Positions 36,675 through 46,455 of a stretch of DNA of 64,000 bases are shown here, in pieces. Origin of the DNA: Membranipora membranacea (Eukaryota > Bryozoa > Gymnolaemata > Cheilostomatida > Membraniporidae); contig OU612066.1 in assembly GCA_914767715.1 (NCBI GenBank), positions 13,521,001 to 13,585,000 of the forward strand, read 5' to 3'. The position numbers were made by a program, and so were the translations under genes. Each line of letters begins with the position of its first letter. The stretch's first letter is position 1. The notes under the pieces were generated by a model. It made no database searches, was not told the origin of the DNA, and saw nothing but the letters and a program-made list of their open reading frames with translations.

Positions 36675-39600
36675 GAATCCTCGGATTAACAGGGGGGTGA
36701 CAACGCTGACTTGAAAATGCAAAAATTATACCAAGGGAGGGTATCATGCTTTTTTTTGGCCAGATCAAAAAATAGATTTGCTTCTAACTAACCTCATAAG
36801 GAGGACAACTCCTGCTCATCTCGAACCTGCAGACAGTTTGGCTCTGCGGCTTTTCGTTCTCCGTCAGCGTCTGTTTTAACTAGGGCCACTTTTGCTATAC
36901 AAAAACATGCCAAACGGCAGCATCGAAAAATTAAATCTCTGTTGGATTCTTATCAAACTCCGACCAGTTCAAGCTCTTATTGCCCTCATTCAACGCGCCG
37001 AATATTGGAATCCTCGGATTAACAGGGGGGTCACAACGCTGACTTGAAAATCCAACAATTATACCAAGGGAGGGTATCATGCTTTTTTTTCGGCCAGATC
37101 AAATAATAGATTTTCTTCAAACTAACCTCATAAGGAGGAGCAACTCCTGCTCATCTCGAATCTGCAGACCGTTTGGCTCTGCGGCTTTTCGTTCTCCGTC
37201 AGCGTCCGTTTTAATTAGGGCCCCTTTTACTATAAAAAAAAATGCCAAACGGCAGCATCGAAAAATTAAATCTCTGTTGGATTCTTATCAAACTCCGACG
37301 AGTTCAAGCTCTTATTGCCCTCATTCAACACGCCGAATATTTGAATCCTCGGATTAACAGGGGGGTCACAACGCTGAGTTGAAAATCCAAAAATTATACC
37401 AAGGGAGGGTATCATGCTTTATTTTCGGCCTGAGCAAAAAATAGATTTGCTTCTAACTAACCTCATAAGGAGGAGCAACTCCTGCTCATCTCGAATCTGC
37501 AGACCGTTTGGCTCTGCGGCTTTTCGTTCTCCGTCAGCGTCCGTTTTAATTAGGGCCACTTTTGCTATAAAAAAACATGCCAAACGGCAGCATCGAAAAA
37601 TTAAATCTCTGTTGGATTCTTATCAAACTCCGACCAGTTCAAGCTCTTATTGCCCTCATTCAACACGCCGAATATTGGAATCCTCGGATTAACAGGGGGG
37701 TCACAACGCTGACTTGAAAATCCAAAAATTTTACCAAGGGAGGGTATCATGCTTTTTTTTCGGCCAGATCAAAATATAGATTTGCTTCTAACTAACCTCA
37801 TAAGGAGGAGCAACTCCTGCTTATCTCGAATCTGCAGACCGTTTGGCTCTGCAGCTTTTCGTTCTCTGTCAGCGTCCGTTTTGATTAGGGCCACTTTTGC
37901 TAGAAAAAAACATGCCAAACGGCAGCATCGAAAAATTAAATCTCTGTTGGATTCTTATCAAACTCCGACCAGTTCAAGCTCTTCTTGCCCTCATTCAACA
38001 CGCCGAATATTGGAATCCTCGGATTAACAGGGGGGTCACAACGCTGACTTGAAAATCCAAAAATTATACCAAGGGAGGGTATCATGCTTTTTTTTCGGCC
38101 AGATCAAATAATAGATTTGCTTCTAACTAACCTCATAAGGAGGAGCAACTCCTGCTCATCTCGAATCTGCAGACCGTTTGACTCTGCGGCTTTTCGTTCT
38201 CCGTCAGCGTCCGTTTTAATTAGGGCCACTTTTGCTATAAAAAACTTGCCAAACGGCAGCATCGAAAAATTAAATCTCTGTTGGATTCTTATCAAACTCC
38301 GACCAGTTCAAGCTCTTATTGCCCTCATTCAACACGCCGAATATTGGAATCCTCGGATTAACAGGGGGGTCACAACGCTGACTTGAAAATCCAAAAATTA
38401 TACCAAGGGAGGGTATCATGCTTTTTTTTCGGCCAGATCAAAAAATAGATTTGCTTCTAACTAACCTCATAAGGAGGAGCAACTCCTGCTTATCTCGAAT
38501 CTGCAGACCGTTTGGCTCTGCAGCTTTTCGTTCTCTGTCAGCGTCCGTTTTAATTAGGGCCACTTTTGCTATAAAAAAACATGCCAAACGGCAGCATCGA
38601 AAAATTAAATCTCTGTTGGATTCTTATCAAACTCCGACCAGTTCAAGCTCTTCTTGCCCTCATTCAACACGCCGAATATTGGAATCCTCGGATTAACAGG
38701 GGGGTCACAACGCTGACTTGAAAATCCAAAAATTATACCAAGAGAGGGTATCATGCTTCTTTTTCGGCCAGATCAAATAATAGATTTGCTTCTAACTAAC
38801 CTCATAAGGAGGAGCAACTCCTGCTCATCTCGAATCTGCAGACCGTTTGACTCTGCGGCTTTTCGTTCTCCGTCAGCGTCCGTTTTAATTAGGGCCCCTT
38901 TTACTATAAAAAAACATGCCAAAAGGCAGCATCTAAAAATTAAATCTCTGTTGGATTCTTATCAAACTCCGACCAGTTCAAGCTCTTATTGCCCTCATTC
39001 AACACGCCGAATATTTGAATCCTCGGATTAACAGGGGGGTCACAACGCTGACTTGAAAATCCAAAAATTATACCGATGGAGGGTATCATGCTTTTTTTTC
39101 GGCCACATCAAAAAATAGATTTGCTTCTAACTAACCTCATGAGGAGGAGCAACTCCTGCTCATCTCGAATCTGCAGAGCGTTTGGCTCTGCGGCTTTTCG
39201 TTCTCCGTCAGCGTCCGTTTTAATTAGGGCCACTTTTGCTATAAAAAAAAATGCCAAGCGGCAGCATCGAAAAATTAAATCTCTGTTGGATTCTTATCAA
39301 ACTCCGACCAGTTCAAGCTCTTATTGCCCTCATTCAACACGCCGACTATTGGAATCCTCGGATTAACAGGGGGGTCACAACGCTGACTTGAAAATCCAAA
39401 AATTATACCAAGGGAGGGTATCATGCTTTTTTTTCGGCCAGATCAAAAAATAGATTTGCTTCTAACTAACCTCATAAGGAGGAGCAACTCCTGCTCATCT
39501 CGAATCTGCAGACCGTTTGGCTCTGCGGCTTTTCGTTCTCCGTCAGCGTCCGTTTTAATTAGGGCCACTTTTGCTATAAAAAAACATGCCAAACGGCAGC

Positions 39601-40792
39601 ATCGAAAAATTAAATCTCTGTTGGATTGTTATCAAACTCCGACCAGTTCAAGCTCTTCTTGCCCTCATTCAACACGCCGAATATTGGAATCCTCGGATTA
39701 ACAGGGGGGTCACAACGCTGACTTGAAAATCCAAAAATTATACCAAGGGAGGGTATCATGCTTTTTTTTTGGCCAGATCAAATAATAGATTTTCTTCAAA
39801 CTAACCTCATAAGGAGGAGCAACTCCTGCTCATCTCGAATCTGCAGACCGTTTGGCTCTGCGGCTTTTCGTTCTCCGTCAGCGTCCGTTTTAATTAGGGC
39901 CACTTTTGCTATAAAAAAACATGCCAAACGGCAGCATCGAAAAATTAAATCTCTGTTGGATTCTTATCAAACTCTGACCAGTTCAAGCTGTTATTGCCCT
40001 CATTCAACACGCCGAATATTGGACTCCTCGGATTAACAGGGGGGTCACAACGCTGACTTGAAAATGCAAAAATTATACCAAGGGAGGGTATCATGCTTTT
40101 TTTTCGGCCAGATCAAAAAATAGATTTGCTTCTAACTAACCTCATAAGGAGGAGCAACTCCTGCTCATCTCGAACCTGCAGACAGTTTGGCTCTGCGGCT
40201 TTTCGTTCTCCGTCAGCGTCCGTTTTAATTAGGGCCACTTTTGCTATAAAAAAACATGCCAAACGGCAGCATCGAAAAATTAAATCTCTGTTGGATTCTT
40301 ATCAAACTCCGACGAGTTCAAGCTCTTATTGCCCTCATTCAACACGCCGAATAATTGAATCCTCGGATTAACAGGGGGGTCACAACGCTGAGTTGAAAAT
40401 CCAAAAATTATACCAAGGGAGGGTATCATGCTTCATTTTCGGCCTGAGCAAAAAATAGATTTGCTTCTAACTAACCTCATAAGGAGGAGCAACTCCTGCT
40501 CATCTCGAATCTGCAGACCGTTTGGCTCTGCGGCTTTTCGTTCTCCGTCAGCGTCCGTTTTAATTAGGGCCACTTTTGCTATAAAAAAACATGCCAAACG
40601 GCAGCATCGAAAAATTAAATCTCTGTTGGATTCTTATCAAACTCCGACCAGTTCAAGCTGTTATTGCCCTCATTCAACACGCCGAATATTGGACTCCTCG
40701 GATTAACAGGGGGGTCACAACGCTGACTTGAAAATGCAAAAATTATACCAAGGGAGGGTATCATGCTTTTTTTTCGGCCAGATCAAAAAATA
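36675..40792 (+). repeat. Mosaic block of about 12 monomers
   Basis: Monomers start at 36746, 37079, 37414, 37749, 38084, 38418, 38753, 39088, 39423, 39758, 40093 and 40428; the copy starting at 40763 leads into the next block. 36746 has lost two bases (GGAGGACAACTCC), giving 333 bp. 37749 and 38084 repeat the pair seen at 12935/13270 and 28699/29034. 38418 and 38753 repeat the pair at 33727/34062 and 36074/36409. 39088 has ACCGATGGAGG before its anchor. Confidence 0.85.
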
Positions 40793-42134
40793 GATTTGCT
40801 TCTAACTAACCTCATAAGGAGGAGCAACTCCTGCTCATCTCGAACCTGCAGACAGTTTGGCTCTGCGGCTTTTCGTTCTCCGTCAGCGTCCGTTTCAATT
40901 AGGGCCACTTTTGCTATAAAAAAACATGCCAAACGGCAGCATCGAAATAATAAATCTCTGTTGGATTCTTATCAAACTCTGACCAGTTCAAGCTCTTATT
41001 GCCCTCATTCAACACGCCGAATATTGGAATCCTCGGATTAACAGGGGGGTCACAACGCTGACTTGAAAATCCAAAAATTATACCGAGGGAGGGTATCATG
41101 CTTTTTTTTCAGCCAGATCAAAAAATAGATTTGCTTCTAACTAACCTCATAAGGAGGAGCAACTCCTGCTCATCTCGAATCTGCAGACCGTGTGGCTCTG
41201 CGGCTTTTCGTTCTCCGTCAGCGTCCGTTTTGTTTAGGGCCACTTTTGCTATAAAAAAAACATGCCAAACGGCAGCATCGAAAAACTAAATCTCTGTTGG
41301 ATTCTTATCAAACTCCGACCAGTTCAAGCTCTTATTGCCCTCATTCAACACGCCGAATATTGGAATCCTCGGATTAACAGGGGGGTCACAACGCTGACTT
41401 GAAAATCCAACAATTATACCAAGGGAGGGTATCATGCTTTTTTTTCGGCCAGATCAAAAAATAGATTTTCTTCTAACTAACCTCATAAGGAGGAGCAACT
41501 CCTGTTCATCTCGAATCTGCAGACCGTTTGGCTCTGCGGCTTTTCGTTCTCCGTCAACGTCCGTTTTAATTAGGGCCCCTTTTACTATAAAAAACATGCC
41601 AAAAGGCAGCATCTAAAAATTAAATCTCTGTTGGATTCTTATCAAACTCCGAGCAGTTCAAGCTCTTAATGCCCTCATTCAACACGCCTAATATATTGGA
41701 ATCCTCGGATTAACACGGGGGTAACAACGCTGACTTGAAAATCCAAAAATTATACCAAGGGAGGGTATCATGCTTTTTTTTCGGCCAGATCAAAAAATAG
41801 ATTTGCTTCTAATTAACCTCATAAGGAGGAACAACTCCTGCTCATCTCGAATCTGCAGACCGTGTGGCTCTGCGGCTTTTTGTTCTCCGTCAGCGTCCGT
41901 TTTAATTAGGGCCACTTTTGCTATGAAAAAACATGCCAAACAGCAGCATTGAAAAATTAAATCTCTGTTGGATTCTTATCAAACTCCGACCAGTTCAAGC
42001 TCTTATTGCCCTCATTCAACACGCCGAATATTGGAATCCTCGGATTAGCAGGGGGGTCACAACGCTGACTTGAAAATCCAAAAATTATACCAAGGGAGGG
42101 TATCATGCTTTTTTTTCGGCCAGATCAAAAAATT
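40793..42134 (+). repeat. Four-monomer duplication, copy 1 (1342 bp)
   Basis: Monomers at 40763 (from 40793 on), 41098, 41434 and 41770 recur at 42105, 42440, 42775 and 43111. Shared rare variants are GAAATAATAAATC, TTTCAGCCAG, TTTTGTTTAGG, CCTGTTCATC, CGTCAACGTCC, CTAATTAACC and GGATTAGCAGG. The copies differ by one A in the A-run of the second monomer (eight near 41254, seven near 42595), which truncates the open frame in copy 1. Confidence 0.9.
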
Positions 42135-43475
42135 GATTTGCTTCTAACTAACCTCATAAGGAGGAGCAACTCCTGCTCATCTCGAACCTGCAGACAGTTT
42201 GGCTCTGCGGCTTTTCGTTCTCCGTCAGCGTCCGTTTCAATTAGGGCCACTTTTGCTATAAAAAAACATGCCAAACGGCAGCATCGAAATAATAAATCTC
42301 TGTTGGATTCTTATCAAACTCTGACCAGTTCAAGCTCTTATTGCCCTCATTCAACACGCCGAATATTGGAATCCTCGGATTAACAGGGGGGTCACAACGC
42401 TGACTTGAAAATCCAAAAATTATACCGAGGGAGGGTATCATGCTTTTTTTTCAGCCAGATCAAAAAATAGATTTGCTTCTAACTAACCTCATAAGGAGGA
42501 GCAACTCCTGCTCATCTCGAATCTGCAGACCGTGTGGCTCTGCGGCTTTTCGTTCTCCGTCAGCGTCCGTTTTGTTTAGGGCCACTTTTGCTATAAAAAA
42601 ACATGCCAAACGGCAGCATCGAAAAACTAAATCTCTGTTGGATTCTTATCAAACTCCGACCAGTTCAAGCTCTTATTGCCCTCATTCAACACGCCGAATA
42701 TTGGAATCCTCGGATTAACAGGGGGGTCACAACGCTGACTTGAAAATCCAACAATTATACCAAGGGAGGGTATCATGCTTTTTTTTCGGCCAGATCAAAA
42801 AATAGATTTTCTTCTAACTAACCTCATAAGGAGGAGCAACTCCTGTTCATCTCGAATCTGCAGACCGTTTGGCTCTGCGGCTTTTCGTTCTCCGTCAACG
42901 TCCGTTTTAATTAGGGCCCCTTTTACTATAAAAAACATGCCAAAAGGCAGCATCTAAAAATTAAATCTCTGTTGGATTCTTATCAAACTCCGAGCAGTTC
43001 AAGCTCTTAATGCCCTCATTCAACACGCCTAATATATTGGAATCCTCGGATTAACACGGGGGTAACAACGCTGACTTGAAAATCCAAAAATTATACCAAG
43101 GGAGGGTATCATGCTTTTTTTTCGGCCAGATCAAAAAATAGATTTGCTTCTAATTAACCTCATAAGGAGGAACAACTCCTGCTCATCTCGAATCTGCAGA
43201 CCGTGTGGCTCTGCGGCTTTTTGTTCTCCGTCAGCGTCCGTTTTAATTAGGGCCACTTTTGCTATGAAAAAACATGCCAAACAGCAGCATTGAAAAATTA
43301 AATCTCTGTTGGATTCTTATCAAACTCCGACCAGTTCAAGCTCTTATTGCCCTCATTCAACACGCCGAATATTGGAATCCTCGGATTAGCAGGGGGGTCA
43401 CAACGCTGACTTGAAAATCCAAAAATTATACCAAGGGAGGGTATCATGCTTTTTTTTCGGCCAGATCAAAAAATT
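42135..43475 (+). repeat. Four-monomer duplication, copy 2 (1341 bp)
   Basis: The junction with copy 1 falls in 42135-42186. The copy at 42105 begins AAAATTGATTTG like the one at 43446 and then switches to CTCGAACCTG like the one at 40763. So this exchange occurred in the left part of the monomer, unlike the other clean junctions, which lie near its right end. Confidence 0.88.
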
Positions 43476-44505
43476 GATTTGCTTCTAACTAACCTCATAA
43501 GGAGGAGCAACTCCTGCTCATCTCGAATCTGCAGACCGTTTATCTCTGCGGCTTTTCGTTCTCCGTTAGCGTCCGTTTTAATTAGGGCCACTTTTGCTAT
43601 AAAAAAACATGCCAAACGGCAGCATCGAAAAATTAAATCTCTGTTGGATTCTTATCAAACTCCGACCAGTTCAAGCTCTTATTGCCCTCATTCAACACGC
43701 CGAATATTGGAATCCTCGGATTAACAGGGGGGTCACTACGCTGACTTGAAAATCCAAAAATTATACCAAGGGAGGGTATCATGCTTTTTTTTCGGCCAGA
43801 TCAAAAAATAGATTTGCTTCTAACTAACCTCATAAGGAGGAGCAACTCCTGCTCATCTCGAATCTGCAGACGGTTTGGCTCTCCGGCTTTTCGTTCTCCG
43901 TCAGCGTCCCTTTTAATTAGGGCCACTTTTGCCATAAAAAATACATGCCAAACGGCATCATCGAAAAATTCAATCTCTGTTGGATTCTTATCAAACTCCG
44001 ACCAGTTCAAGCTCTTATTGCCCTCATTCAACACGCAGAATATTGGAATCCTCGGATTAACAGGGGGGTCACAACGCTGACTTGAAAATCCAAAAATTAT
44101 ACCAAGGGAGGGTATCATGCTTTATTTTCGGCCTGAGCAAAAAATAGATTTGCTTCTAACTAACCTCATAAGGAGAAGCAACTCCTGCTCATCTCGAATC
44201 TGCAGACCGTTTGGCTCTGCGGCTTTTCGTTCTCCGTCAGCGTTCGTTTTAATTAGGGCCACTTTTGCTATAAAAAAACATGCCAAGCGGCAGCATCGAA
44301 AAATTAAATCTCTGTTGGATTCTTATCAAACTCCGACCAGTTCAAGCTCTTATTGCCCTCATTCAACACGGCGAATATTGGAATCCTCGGATTAACAGGG
44401 GGGTCACAACGCTGACTTGAAAATCCAAAAATTATACCAAGGGAGGGTATCATGCTTTTTTTTCGGCCAGATCAAAAAATAGATTTGCTTCTAACTAACC
44501 TCATA

Positions 44506-44525
44506 AGGAGGAGCAACTCCTGCTC
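44506..44525. repeat. Overlapping alternative dyads AGGAG/CTCCT and GAGCA/TGCTC
   Basis: AGGAG (44506-44510) and CTCCT (44517-44521) form a five-base-pair arm with a six-base loop. Overlapping it, GAGCA (44511-44515) and TGCTC (44521-44525) form a second five-base-pair arm, so only one can fold at a time. The block recurs in nearly every monomer. A common variant, AGGAGAAGC (for example 12263, 16287, 3557), spoils the second arm only. Short dyads have been reported as enriched in some centromeric satellites; function here is unproven. Confidence 0.5.
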
Positions 44526-44536
44526 ATCTCGAATCT

Positions 44537-44555
44537 GCAGACCGTTTGGCTCTGC
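44537..44555. repeat. Inverted repeat GCAGA/TCTGC with 9-base loop
   Basis: GCAGA (44537-44541, part of the PstI site CTGCAG) pairs with TCTGC (44551-44555) around the loop CCGTTTGGC. A G.T pair and a C:G pair could extend the stem outward. The arm is kept in most monomers and lost in a few, such as the copy at 18638 (CTGCAAAGC) and 27020 (CTGCGGACC). Confidence 0.45.
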
Positions 44556-44625
44556 GGCTTTTGGTTCTCCGTCAGCGTCCGTTTTAATTAGGGCCACTTT
44601 TGCTATAAAAAAACATGCCAAACGG
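44542..44625. repeat. 9-bp inverted repeat CCGTTTGGC / GCCAAACGG, 66 bp apart
   Basis: The left arm lies at 44542-44550 and its exact reverse complement at 44617-44625, with 66 bp between. The left arm is also the loop of the GCAGA/TCTGC dyad, so the two structures may compete. It is not strictly kept: copies with CCGTTTATC (43446, 46456, 47126) or CCGTTTGAC (13270, 29034) weaken it. Confidence 0.45.
44604..44613 (+). promoter_or_regulatory. TATA-box-like A-run (TATAAAAAAA)
   Basis: TATAAAAAAA matches the core TATA-box pattern and recurs once per monomer in most copies. Many copies carry TATACAAAAA instead (for example 539, 8242, 20313, 57833, 63527) and would not match as well. Satellite arrays are transcribed in several insects and mammals, but nothing here shows that this A-run acts as a promoter; an A-rich satellite will contain such matches by chance. 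Confidence 0.15.
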
Positions 44626-44768
44626 CAGCATCGAAAAATTAAATCTCTGTTGGATTCTTATCAAACTCCGACCAGTTCAAGCTCTTATTGCCCTCATTCA
44701 ACACGCCGAATATTGGAATCCTCGGATTAACAGGGGGGTCACAACGCTGACTTGAAAATCCAAAAATT

Positions 44769-44785
44769 ATACCAAGGGAGGGTAT
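44769..44785. repeat. Inverted repeat ATACC/GGTAT just before the ATG anchor
   Basis: ATACC (44769-44773) and GGTAT (44781-44785) are perfect reverse complements around the purine loop AAGGGAG. The element occurs in almost every monomer. Its loop varies by subfamily: AATGGAG (50786, 53131, 57150, 58491), and ATGGTAG near 18960, 20980, 24662, 26682, 33042 and 35389. Confidence 0.5.
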
Positions 44786-46455
44786 CATGCTTTTTTTTCG
44801 GCCAGATCAAAAAATAGATTTGCTTCTAACTAACCTCATAAGGAGGAGCAACTCCTGCTCATCTCGAATCTGCAGACCGTTTGGCTCTGCGGCTTTTCGT
44901 TCTCCGTCGGCGTCCGTTTTAATTAGGGCCACTTTTGCTATAAAAAAACATGCCAAACGGCAGCATCGAAAAATTAAATCTCTGTTGGATTCTTATCAAA
45001 CTCCGACCAGTTCAAACTCTTATTGCCCTCATTCAACACGCCGAATATTGGAATCCTCGGATTAACAGGGGGGTCACAACGCTGACTTGAAAATCCAAAA
45101 ATTATACCAAGGGAGGGTATCATGCTTTTTTTTCGGCCAGATCAAAAATAGATTTGCTTCTAACTAACCTCATAAGGAGGAACAACTCCTGCTCATCTCG
45201 AATCTGCAGACCGTTTGGCTCTGCGGCTTTTCGTTTTCCGTTAGCGTCCCTTTTAATAAGGGCCACTTTTGCTATAAAAAAACATGCCAAACGGCAGCAT
45301 CGAAAAATTAAATCTCTGTTGGATTCTTATCAAACTCCGACCAGTTCAAGCTCTTATTGCCCTCATTCAACACGCCGAATATTTGAATCCTCGGATTAAC
45401 AGGGGGTCACAACGCTGACTTGAAAATCCAAAAATTATACCAAGGGAGGGTATCATGCTTTTTTTTCGTCCAGATCAAAATAGACTTGCTTCTAACTAAC
45501 CTCATAAGGAGGAACAACTCCTGCTCATCTCGAATCTGCAGACCGTTTTGCTCTGCGGCTTTTCGTTCGTTGTCAGCGTCTGTTTTAATTAGGGCCACTA
45601 TTGCTATAAAAAACATGCCAAACGGCAGCATCGGAAAATTAAATCCCTGTTTGATTCTTATCAAACTCCGACCAGTTCAAGCTCTTATTGCCCTCATTCA
45701 ACACGCCGAATATTTGAATCCTCGGATTAACAGGGGGGTCACAACGCTGACTTGAAAATCCAAAACTTATACCAAGGGAGGGTATCATGCTTTTTTTTCG
45801 GCCAGATCAAAAAATAGATTTGCTTCTAACTAACCTCATAAGGAGGAGCAACTCCTGCTCATCTCGAATCTGCAGACCGTTTGGCTCTGCGGCTTTTCGT
45901 TCTCCGTCAGCGTCCGTTTTAATTAGGGCCACTTTTGCTATAAAAAAACATACCAAACGGCAGCATCGAAAGATTAAATCTCTGTTGGATTCTTATCAAA
46001 CTCCGACCAGTTCGAGCTCTTATTGCCCTCATTCAACACGCCGAATATTGGAATCCTCGGATTAGCAGGGGGGTCACAACGCTGACTTGAAAATCCAAAA
46101 ATTATACCAAGGGAGAGTATCATGCTTTTTTTTGGCCAGATCAAAAAATAGATTTGCTTCTAACTAACCTCATAAGGAGGAGCAACTCCTGCTCATCTCG
46201 AATCTGCAGACCGTTTGGCTCTGCGGCTTTTCGTTCTCCGTCAGCGTCCGTTTTAATTAGGGCCACTTTTGCTATGAAAAAGCATGCCAAACAGCAGCAT
46301 TGAAAAATTAAATCTCTGTTGGATTCTTATCAAACTCCGACCAGTTCAAGCTCTTATTGCCCTCATTCAACACGCCGAATATTGGAATCCTCGGATTAGC
46401 AGGGGGGTCACAACGCTGACTTGAAAATCCAAAAATTATACCAAGGGAGGGTATC

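Larger units (their letters stand above)
44452..44730 (+). other. 92-codon open frame present in most monomers; probably not a gene
   Basis: In the reference monomer and in most others an ATG just after the GGTATC box opens a 92-codon frame that ends at the TAA in GGATTAACAGG. The predicted product is basic and serine/arginine rich, begins MLFFRPDQK and ends TRRILESSD. I recognise no domain. Against a coding role: the period is not a multiple of three, so frames do not join; many copies are broken by A-run or T-run changes (63-, 72-, 78-, 81- and 100-codon versions); the start is ACG at 874 and GTG at 29034, 32052 and 34399; and amino-acid changes between copies are frequent. The frame covers 83% of the monomer and is probably open because copies are recently related. 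Confidence 0.2.
44452..44786 (+). repeat. Reference monomer close to the array consensus (335 bp)
   Basis: This copy is convenient for locating internal elements because it carries few private changes (one is a G in TTTTGGTTCTCC where most copies have C). In order it holds a T8 run (44456-44463), the dyad AGGAG/CTCCT (44506-44521), a PstI site, the CCGTTTGGC arm (44542-44550), a TATA-like A-run (44604-44613), the matching GCCAAACGG arm (44617-44625), a C/T-rich stretch, a G6 run (44733-44738) and the dyad ATACC/GGTAT (44769-44785). The hand count is 144 G+C in 335. I saw no internal half-monomer duplication. Confidence 0.95.

Noticed and set aside
44526-44541. RNA polymerase III B-box in CATCTCGAATCTGC, suggesting a tRNA- or SINE-derived satellite
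   Set aside because: Only TCGAATC agrees with the B-box consensus; the flanking GG and CC are missing, and I found no A-box at a suitable distance.
44559-44581. CENP-B-box-like sequence around TTTTCGTTCTCCGTCAGCG
   Set aside because: It shares TTCG but lacks the required spaced A and CGGG of the CENP-B box. No better match was found on either strand of the reference monomer.
44733-44782. G-quadruplex formed by the G6 run and GGGAGGG
   Set aside because: The G-runs are about 37 bases apart, too long a loop for a typical intramolecular quadruplex, and the variants GGGGTGTC and GAGTGTC interrupt the first run in many copies.
44452-44786. The 335-bp unit as an ancient dimer of a 167-bp monomer
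   Set aside because: Laying the two halves side by side showed no convincing shared sequence beyond short chance matches. A computed self-alignment could still reveal a very old duplication.
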